A stretch of 64,000 nt of DNA from Candidatus Saccharimonadota bacterium (GTDB taxonomy: Bacteria; Patescibacteriota; Saccharimonadia; Saccharimonadales; UBA4665). This document shows positions 58,484 to 64,000 of this stretch, one piece after another (position 1 is the first letter of the stretch; the number at the start of each line of letters is the position of its first letter). The notes under the pieces are model-generated. The model was not told the origin of the DNA. It ran no database searches and saw only the letters and a list, made by a program, of their open reading frames with translations. Made by a program: the position numbers and the translations under genes. The stretch is taken from contig JAQGGZ010000004.1 of the NCBI GenBank assembly GCA_028289125.1, forward strand, positions 1-64,000, given 5' to 3'.

Positions 58484-60208
58484 CTAGCGTCGCAGCTTGT
58501 TCAACGCCGCCACCTTCGCCAGCAAAGTTCGCTGTTCCTCTTCACTCAAGGTGCCCATGGCCTCACCCAGGCGCCGCGTCTGGTACTTGGCGTAGTTGTC
58601 GATGATGGCCTGGCGTAAGAGCTTGGCGTTGTATTCCAGTTCGACCCCGTCGAGGTTTTGATACTCGGTTTCGTACTGCAGCAGCAGTTCATTGCCATAC
58701 TCGCGCAGTTCGGCTGGCAAAGCGGTGGCCTGCTTGATGTTGAAGTCGCGGTTCTCAAGGAGAAAAGTCCGGATCAGCGAGGCGTTATCTTCAAAAATGT
58801 ATTCAGGCATGCGCTCCAATGTGTCTCGCATGGTGGGCTGCACCAGCATGATGCTGAGGAGTAAGCCGATGGCGCGCTTCGCGTTCAATAGCAACGGATC
58901 TAGTTCGGTCGGTTTGGCGGTCTTCTTGAGGGTCGCTTTGCCGGCGGCCGGGGTCTTGTCTAATTTCGTGAACAAAGCCTCGCGGCTGATCTGGATGATT
59001 TCTGAGATACGGTTAATGTAGTGGTCCTTTTCGACGCTGTCGGTCAGAGCCTGCACCGTCGGTAGCAGCACATCGCTGAACTGGCGTTTACCCGGTGCGG
59101 TCGTGATATCCAGTTGCGACTTGTAGCGGTCCATCAGCCAGTCGAGGGCCGGTTGCGGCTTGGTGATGATGTCTTCCCATATCTTGGGATCCTGTTTGAT
59201 GAGTTCGTCGGGGTCCTTGCCTGACGGAATCGAGACGATGCTCAGTGTGACACCGACTTTGCTCGCAATTGGGATGGCGCGCTCGGTCGCGTTCAGGCCG
59301 GCCTTGTCGGCATCGAAACACAGCCGGACGTCATGCGTGAAACGGCTCAGCGCCTTGAGATGCTGCTCGGTCAGAGCAGTGCCGGCCGTGGCAACGACCT
59401 GTTTGACCCCGGCCTGATGGCTGGCGATGACGTCGAGGTTGCCTTCACTGATGACGACGTAATTGTTGCGGCGGATCGACTCTTTGGCCATGTGCAGGCC
59501 GTAGACGTGCCGGCTCTTATCGTAGAGTGGCGTCTGGGGCGTATTGATGTATTTCGGCGCGTCGGGGTTGTCCTCTAACAGACGGGCGGTAAAGCCGATG
59601 ACCCGCCCCTGCGGATCAGCCAACGGAATCATGATGCGGCCGCGGAACATATCGCTCTTATATTGGTTCAGCAGGCCGGCCTGCTTGATCTCCTGCTCGG
59701 TAAACTTCTTCGACCTCATGAAGTCGACCAACGCCCTGCCCTGGTTCGGCGAGTATCCGAGTTGCCACGCCAGCGCGGTTTCTTTGCTGAACCGGCGTTT
59801 CTGCAGCACGTACTCGAGCGCACCGCGGTTATTGGCAAACTGCGTCTGGTAAAACTTGGCTGCCAGTTCCAGCGCTTCGTACAGCCGTTCTTTCTGCTTG
59901 CCGTTATTTTGGCCCGGGCCTTGGCGGAACTGGTCCAGATCGACCCCGGCCTTGCGCGCCAGCAGCTCGAGTGCACCCTTGAAATCGAGGCCCTCGACTT
60001 CCATGACGAAGCTGAACATGTTGCCACCCTTGCCGCTGCTGAAATCGTGCCAGATCTGCTTGTCAGGGCTTACCATGAAGCTGGGCGAGCGTTCATTGCT
60101 GAACGGGCTCAGCCCCTTGAAGTTACGGCCGGCCCGCTTTAGCTCGACATACTCACCGATCACATCCTCAATGTTCAGGCGGGATTTGATCTCCTCGACA
60201 GCGTCCAT
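58484..60208 (-). CDS. dnaG: DNA primase without zinc ligands
   Basis: 574 residues. Makes RNA primers. N-terminal CHC2-type domain is recognisable (GLSPFSNERSPSFMVSPDK, then IWHDFSSGKGGNMFSFV), but each expected zinc ligand is replaced: the CPFH motif reads SPFS and HCFGCG reads HDFSSG. TOPRIM core is intact (SEGNLDVIASHQAGVKQVVA, LCFDADKAGLNATERAI), and a C-terminal helicase-binding helical domain (about 430-570) is present. Leaderless-type promoter. Confidence 0.95.
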   Translation of the reverse strand: MDAVEEIKSRLNIEDVIGEYVELKRAGRNFKGLSPFSNERSPSFMVSPDKQIWHDFSSGKGGNMFSFVMEVEGLDFKGALELLARKAGVDLDQFRQGPGQNNGKQKERLYEALELAAKFYQTQFANNRGALEYVLQKRRFSKETALAWQLGYSPNQGRALVDFMRSKKFTEQEIKQAGLLNQYKSDMFRGRIMIPLADPQGRVIGFTARLLEDNPDAPKYINTPQTPLYDKSRHVYGLHMAKESIRRNNYVVISEGNLDVIASHQAGVKQVVATAGTALTEQHLKALSRFTHDVRLCFDADKAGLNATERAIPIASKVGVTLSIVSIPSGKDPDELIKQDPKIWEDIITKPQPALDWLMDRYKSQLDITTAPGKRQFSDVLLPTVQALTDSVEKDHYINRISEIIQISREALFTKLDKTPAAGKATLKKTAKPTELDPLLLNAKRAIGLLLSIMLVQPTMRDTLERMPEYIFEDNASLIRTFLLENRDFNIKQATALPAELREYGNELLLQYETEYQNLDGVELEYNAKLLRQAIIDNYAKYQTRRLGEAMGTLSEEEQRTLLAKVAALNKLRR

Positions 60209-60218
60209 ATAGCCTTAT

Positions 60219-60227
60219 TGTATAGCA
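60219..60227 (-). promoter_or_regulatory. Extended -10 promoter of dnaG
   Basis: Minus strand TGCTATACA ten bases before ATG 60208. Confidence 0.55.
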
Positions 60228-60280
60228 ATTCCCCTGTTCCGCGGCTTTTTCTTGTACGCCACTTATGGTTAAATACCTCT

Positions 60281-61039
60281 ATGCAACCACAAAATCCTGG
60301 CCCCGGGCAGACACCCGGCCAGCAGCCGCAACCTGGTTACCCTGTTCAACCGGGCAACCAGCCAGTGCCCTACGGAGCCGTGCCCCCGCTGAATACGCCA
60401 GGCCCTCAGCCATTACCGACCTACCCGGCGCCGAATAACGCCGACCCCTCGGCGTACGAGTTCATCGTTAATCCTAGCCACACGAGCGCCAAAAAAATCC
60501 CCCTCAGTGGTATTCCGAAGCCGCTGATCCTAGTCATCATTATCTTAGTCGTGCTGACGCTCGGTTTCGCGGCTTTCGCGGCCATCAGGGGCAGCGGCAA
60601 CAAGAATGTCGCCGAATACTTCTCTATCGTGCAGCAACAAGCTGAAATTCAGCGGCTAAGCCAAATCGCTTGGACGCAACAGACCGTATCGAGTGACACC
60701 AAGGCCGATGCCCTTACCACCAGGATGACCGTCAGCACCGACTCGGCCCAATTGACTGCCTTCTTGGCGGAAGGCGGGGTCAAATTCGACGAGAAGAAAA
60801 TCGCGCTCGGCCAGGACGTGCTCGCCAATAAGACATTGGACGCCGCCATCACCACCGGTACGTTCGACAGCGCCTTCAACAAGATCCTCATTGAGAAGCT
60901 GACCAAATATCAGCAATCTCTTCAGACGACCTATCAGAATATTTCAAGCCAGACCGGCAAGCAGATCTTATCCGCCAGTTACGATCACACGACACTGCTT
61001 ATCAAGCAGGCCAAGCAGGACTCACCCGCCGCTGACTAA
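60281..61039 (+). CDS. Pro/Gln-rich single-pass membrane protein
   Basis: 252 residues from ATG 60281 (an upstream reading from 60218 lacks a fitting promoter). Cytoplasmic Pro/Gly/Gln-rich N-terminus (about 1-65), transmembrane helix (about 84-106, LILVIIILVVLTLGFAAFAA), then a helical extracytoplasmic part. Not recognised; a common architecture for lineage-specific Saccharibacteria proteins. Its end overlaps the convergent MmcQ/YjbR gene by 18 bases. Confidence 0.6.
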   Translation: MQPQNPGPGQTPGQQPQPGYPVQPGNQPVPYGAVPPLNTPGPQPLPTYPAPNNADPSAYEFIVNPSHTSAKKIPLSGIPKPLILVIIILVVLTLGFAAFAAIRGSGNKNVAEYFSIVQQQAEIQRLSQIAWTQQTVSSDTKADALTTRMTVSTDSAQLTAFLAEGGVKFDEKKIALGQDVLANKTLDAAITTGTFDSAFNKILIEKLTKYQQSLQTTYQNISSQTGKQILSASYDHTTLLIKQAKQDSPAAD

Positions 61040-61342
61040 CAGGTAGGAGTGACGAATCAGGTCCTGGACCTCGTCCCAGCTGAGCTGACCGCTCAGGATA
61101 ATCGTGTTCCAGTGCTTCTTATTAAGGTGGTACCCCGGCAGAACGGTCTCATAGCGCTCACGCAGAGTCTGGGCGAGTAACGGATCGCATTTCAAGCTGA
61201 TCTGGACCGGCTCTTTGCCTTCGGTGATAAGGGCGAACATCTTGTCATTGAACTTATAAACGGCCACGCTTTCGCCGAACGGGTAGTCACGGACGGCGTC
61301 CGGCATGCTCAGGATGTACGCTTCAACGGTCGTATGGTCCAT
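61022..61342 (-). CDS. MmcQ/YjbR family protein
   Basis: 106 residues. YPFGESVAVYKFNDKMFALI, KCDPLLAQTLRERYETVLPG and HLNKKHWNTIILSG are diagnostic of the MmcQ/YjbR (CyaY-like DNA-binding fold) family. Function unclear; proposed DNA binding. One base after orn stop, so co-transcribed. Confidence 0.9.
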   Translation of the reverse strand: MDHTTVEAYILSMPDAVRDYPFGESVAVYKFNDKMFALITEGKEPVQISLKCDPLLAQTLRERYETVLPGYHLNKKHWNTIILSGQLSWDEVQDLIRHSYLLVSGG

Positions 61343-61343
61343 G

Positions 61344-61898
61344 TTACGCCGAGCCTCCCCGCAGCCACTTAAGATAAAATTTGAGTTCAGCTATGCTGGC
61401 TTCGATGTCACCGAGGGCCCGGTGGTCTTCGGTCTTTTCAAACGGTACGCCGTATTTGGCCTGCATGATGATCTTCAGGCTGCTGACGTCGAGCATGCGG
61501 TAATGCAATAAGTCTTCGACTTCCGGCCACCAGCGTTTGATGAAGATGCGGTCATTATGGATGCTGTTCCCTGCCAGGATGGCAGGTTCGTCACCGAAAT
61601 GGGCGTTGACGAAAGCCGCGAGTTCGTGCGTGACGTCGCTTTCCGGGCGGCCAGCCATCCGAACCCGTTCCAGAAGACCACTGGAGGCGTGCTGTTGCTT
61701 GGCCCATTCGTTGCCGCGCTCCAAAGCTTCGTCAGACTGCCAGATGACCGCTTCGTACTTATCGAGCACCTTGAAATCAAAGTCGGTAACGATGGCAGCA
61801 ACTTCCAGAATTACGTCATTCTGCGCGTCCAGACCGGTCATTTCTAAGTCGACCCACAGTAACTTTGTCGGGACAATCGTCTTATCTATCTCTGTCAT
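61344..61898 (-). CDS. orn: Oligoribonuclease
   Basis: 184 residues, standard. DEDDh 3'-5' exonuclease that degrades 2-5 nt RNA: LLWVDLEMTGLDAQNDVILE (DxE), GNSIHNDRIFIKRWWP, and DHRALGDIEASIAELKFY (His, Asp). Essential last step of RNA turnover with PNPase and RNase J, both encoded in this window. AAAGG lies in the short leader. Confidence 0.95.
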   Translation of the reverse strand: MTEIDKTIVPTKLLWVDLEMTGLDAQNDVILEVAAIVTDFDFKVLDKYEAVIWQSDEALERGNEWAKQQHASSGLLERVRMAGRPESDVTHELAAFVNAHFGDEPAILAGNSIHNDRIFIKRWWPEVEDLLHYRMLDVSSLKIIMQAKYGVPFEKTEDHRALGDIEASIAELKFYLKWLRGGSA

Positions 61899-61907
61899 AT
61901 TGCCTTT

Positions 61908-61913
61908 AGTATA
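61908..61913 (-). promoter_or_regulatory. -10 box of orn
   Basis: Minus strand TATACT nine bases before ATG 61898. Confidence 0.55.
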
Positions 61914-61923
61914 CCCTAAATTG

Positions 61924-61951
61924 AAAAGAGCCCTCTCGCCAGGGCTCTTTT
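61924..61951 (-). terminator. Terminator downstream of the FMN reductase gene
   Basis: AAAAGAGCCCT and AGGGCTCTTTT are exact complements around a 6-nt loop; T-tracts on both strands make it bidirectional. Confidence 0.88.
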
Positions 61952-61967
61952 CTTCGGGTTACGGTTA

Positions 61968-62549
61968 TTAACCGCGCAGAGGCTTGAGGGCTTCAGCGTA
62001 GCTGAAGATCTGCTCAAGGGCTGCATCGAGAGGACCCTGTGGGCCCCATGGGTTAGCCTTCAACTCAGCTGACAGTTCCCCGTCGTCGCTGATGTCAGCC
62101 AGGTTACCGTACTGTACGTACACGTTCTTTGGCATGACGATAGCGTTTAAGGCTGGAAGGATCATTTTGAGCGTCGCGTACGCCTGAGCACCTCCGGTGC
62201 TACCGTGAGTCACTGCGGTAACCGGCTTGTCGGACATCTCAAATGCGACGTGGTCCAAAGCGTTCTTAAGAACAGCTGGTAAGGCACGGTTGTATTCTGG
62301 GGATACGAAGATGTAGGCATCGGCTTCGGCTAACTTATCCAACCACTTGACGGTTTCAGGTGCTGGCTTTCGGTCAGGGTTGTACTGAGGTGAAATCGGC
62401 TCCTCAAGGAAAGACAATGAGTAATCGGCCAAGTCGACGATCTCTATTTCTGCCTTGCCGCTGGCAGCCGCACTGTTAGCGACCCATTTAGTAACTTTTT
62501 CTGTAACGCGGCCGGGACGGGTGCTACCCAAGATGACTTGTACTTTCAA
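61968..62549 (-). CDS. NADPH-dependent FMN reductase
   Basis: 193 residues, flavodoxin-like SsuE/ArsH-type. VILGSTRPGRVTEKVTKWV binds the FMN phosphate; FVSPEYNRALPAVLKNALDH and KPVTAVTHGSTGG are hallmark. Reduces FMN, quinones or metals and may protect from electrophiles. TTG start with GAGGAG six bases before. Divergent from the HxlR regulator, which is likely its control. Confidence 0.92.
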   Translation of the reverse strand: MKVQVILGSTRPGRVTEKVTKWVANSAAASGKAEIEIVDLADYSLSFLEEPISPQYNPDRKPAPETVKWLDKLAEADAYIFVSPEYNRALPAVLKNALDHVAFEMSDKPVTAVTHGSTGGAQAYATLKMILPALNAIVMPKNVYVQYGNLADISDDGELSAELKANPWGPQGPLDAALEQIFSYAEALKPLRG

Positions 62550-62573
62550 ATGTGACTCCTCTATGGTATATTA

Positions 62574-62579
62574 AGTATA
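62574..62579 (-). promoter_or_regulatory. -10 box of the FMN reductase gene
   Basis: Minus strand TATACT, 24 bases before the TTG start, so this gene has a true leader with ribosome-binding site. Confidence 0.5.
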
Positions 62580-62599
62580 GTATTACTAGTTTAGCACAA

Positions 62600-62608
62600 T
62601 GCTATACA
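62600..62608 (+). promoter_or_regulatory. Extended -10 promoter of the HxlR regulator gene
   Basis: TGCTATACA, 16 bases before ATG 62625. Lies back to back with the reductase promoter. Confidence 0.5.
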
Positions 62609-62624
62609 AAGTAAAGTAATTATC

Positions 62625-62954
62625 ATGACTATGCAGATCGAACCCAAGATTGGCTGTATTGCCAATGCCATGCAGATTATAGGCAACAAGTGGACTGCCC
62701 TCATTCTGCGTGACTTGAGCGCCGGTCCGAAGCGCTTCAGCGAACTTGAAAAGTCTGTCGGCGGCATCAATCCGCGCACCCTGAGCCAACGCCTGGATGA
62801 CCTCGAAGCCCATGGCATCGTCACCAAGCGGAGTTACGCCGAGGTACCGCCACGTATCGAATACACCCTCACCTCCAAGGGTACCGACCTCATCCCCGTT
62901 CTCAAGCAGATGGCTTCATGGGGCGAAAAGTACTACGACTCAGCCGCGGTCTAA
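62625..62954 (+). CDS. HxlR-family transcriptional regulator
   Basis: 109 residues, winged helix. [40 protein letters not shown] and [18 protein letters not shown] are typical. HxlR proteins sense redox, aldehydes or quinones and control neighbouring reductases. One N-terminal Cys (in KIGCIANAM) matches the redox-sensing Cys of HypR/QorR-type members. Overlaps convergent msrB by 4 bases. Confidence 0.92.
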   Translation: MTMQIEPKIGCIANAMQIIGNKWTALILRDLSAGPKRFSELEKSVGGINPRTLSQRLDDLEAHGIVTKRSYAEVPPRIEYTLTSKGTDLIPVLKQMASWGEKYYDSAAV

Positions 62955-63346
62955 GCTTTTTTCTCAAATCCCAAAGCAGCCGAATTGACACAATACCGCA
63001 AACCGGTCGGCTGTTCAGGCGCATCATGAAAGACGTGGCCCAGATGGCTGCCACAGACGACGCACTCGACTTCGACGCGGGACATGCCGTGAGACTTATC
63101 TTCTACCAGCCTGACGGCTTCAGTGTTGGAAACATCGTAAAAGCTCGGCCAGCCGGAACCGGAGTCAAACTTGGTATCGCTCGTGAATACGACGTTACCG
63201 CAGGCGGCGCAGGTATAGTCGCCCCCGTCATGGTTGTGAAGTAAAGCGCCGGTAAACGGTGCCTCGGTGCCTTTTTCGCGTAAAACTTTGTATTGCTGAG
63301 GTGTCAGTTCTGATTTCCATTCATCATCGGTTTTTTGTACGGTCAT
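62951..63346 (-). CDS. msrB: Peptide-methionine (R)-S-oxide reductase
   Basis: 131 residues. Repairs methionine-R-sulfoxide. Zinc CxxC pairs ([17 protein letters not shown]) and catalytic Cys in [11 protein letters not shown] are intact; GSGWPSFYD is diagnostic. With the FMN reductase and HxlR regulator it forms a small oxidative-stress patch. Confidence 0.96.
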   Translation of the reverse strand: MTVQKTDDEWKSELTPQQYKVLREKGTEAPFTGALLHNHDGGDYTCAACGNVVFTSDTKFDSGSGWPSFYDVSNTEAVRLVEDKSHGMSRVEVECVVCGSHLGHVFHDAPEQPTGLRYCVNSAALGFEKKA

Positions 63347-63416
63347 ATACCCTCCTCTACCCTGATATTGTGCCGAATTACTTGCCGGTAGGCTATGAAA
63401 TATTTCTCATCTGCCG

Positions 63417-64000
63417 TTACATGCTGGTGGGTGCCGGGATACCGAGCAATGTCAGGCCCCCATGCAGAACCGTGGCATACTGTCGGACCAGCGCCAAGCG
63501 GACAGTCTGCCGCGGGTCGCCGATGACACGGTTGTGTTCGTAGAAGCGGTTGAAGTCTTGGGCCAGTTCGTACAAGTATGTACAAATGTGATGCGGCAAC
63601 AACTCAGCGACCGATCGGTTGACCACTTCCTGGTATTCGGTCAGCTTACGGACCAAGCTCCGCTCGGCGGCATCAAGTTCTCCGGTCAGAGTGGTCTCGG
63701 CCTCGGCTTTGGCGAGGATGCTACAGGCACGGGCGTGGGCGTACTGCAGGTACGGACCGCTGTTACCTTCCAGACTGACAGATTCGAGCGGATCATAGAT
63801 GATGTCACCTCCGATACGCGGCTTGATGAAGGCGTATTTGACCGCCGCCAGAACCGTATCATAGGAGGCCTTGTCCGAGATTTTCTGAGCCGCCGTCGTC
63901 GCAGCGGCCAGGATGTCGACTGCCTGCACCGTATTTCCTTTGCGGGAACTCATCTTGACGCCGCCGGTCAGTTTGACGACACCATGAGTCAGGTGCTGGC
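63417..64000 (-). CDS. argS: Arginyl-tRNA synthetase, C-terminal part (runs off the window)
   Basis: The frame is open to the window edge. KMSSRKGNTVQAVDIL is the class I KMSKS-type loop as in ArgS. GPYLQYAHARACSILAKAE and the anticodon-binding domain with HHICTYLYELAQDFNRFYEH and RLALVRQYATVLHGGLTLLG are diagnostic. The product charges tRNA-Arg. The 5' part lies outside. Confidence 0.95.
   Translation of the reverse strand, partial: QHLTHGVVKLTGGVKMSSRKGNTVQAVDILAAATTAAQKISDKASYDTVLAAVKYAFIKPRIGGDIIYDPLESVSLEGNSGPYLQYAHARACSILAKAEAETTLTGELDAAERSLVRKLTEYQEVVNRSVAELLPHHICTYLYELAQDFNRFYEHNRVIGDPRQTVRLALVRQYATVLHGGLTLLGIPAPTSM

Noticed and set aside
1-64000. Recoded stop codon (TGA as Gly) as in some CPR lineages
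   Set aside because: TGA ends many well-bounded genes, including ATGA overlaps in the pilus and polA operons.

Overview
The window looks like one stretch of a small-genome Patescibacteria/CPR chromosome, most likely Candidatus Saccharibacteria (TM7). This is inference from gene content: a complete type IV pilus locus, compact operons with many ATGA overlaps, lineage-type hypotheticals, several housekeeping proteins whose metal-binding or catalytic residues are gone, and a bifunctional OtsA-OtsB. TGA, TAA and TAG all act as stops, so the code is standard (unlike Gracilibacteria). No biosynthetic pathway is present. GC looks to be about 50-55% by eye, with two deviating blocks: a GC-richer one at 17.8-19.9 kb and an AT-richer one at about 19.9-25.2 kb.

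Layout. 0-2.1 kb: tRNA-Asp, a membrane parvulin foldase, a PH-domain membrane protein, and tRNA-Arg(CCT) surrounded by perfect palindromes and a cloverleaf-like structured segment. 2.1-3.6 kb: ndk and a Xer recombinase. 3.6-17.7 kb: the type IV pilus locus, all on the minus strand (pilMNO, a small membrane protein, pilB, pilT, pilC, major pilin; then pilD and four minor pilin-like genes), headed by a TPR protein and a large exported protein. 17.8-19.9 kb: a GC-rich cassette with a sortase and its putative surface substrate, bounded by 15-bp inverted repeats. 19.9-25.2 kb: a probable integrated defence element (Shedu-family nuclease, caspase/CHAT-like protein, excisionase-like HTH protein, large serine recombinase) inserted against the start of ychF. 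25.2-64 kb: housekeeping genes. These are ychF, a CRP/FNR regulator, tlyA, efp, rpsR-ssb-rpsF, ftsK, rnj, a UDG, pnp, rpsO, truB, rpsT, holA, otsAB, mutM, a Nudix gene, polA, two sigma-70 genes, dnaG, orn, an FMN reductase with a divergent HxlR regulator, msrB and the 3' part of argS, mixed with lineage-type hypotheticals.

The most striking global signal is promoter placement. More than twenty genes carry an extended -10 box (TGnTATACT or TGnTATAAT type) only 6-10 bases before the start codon, and for most of them the gap is 6-8 bases. Transcription must then begin at or within a few bases of the start codon, so leaderless mRNA appears to be the default for first genes of operons. Shine-Dalgarno sequences occur mainly at internal operon genes and at ribosomal-protein or sigma genes with real leaders. 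This rule was used to choose several start codons. A second theme is loss of metal sites: DnaG lacks its zinc ligands, the family-4 UDG lacks all four iron-sulfur cysteines, PilB lacks the tetracysteine motif, and S18 has no cysteine.
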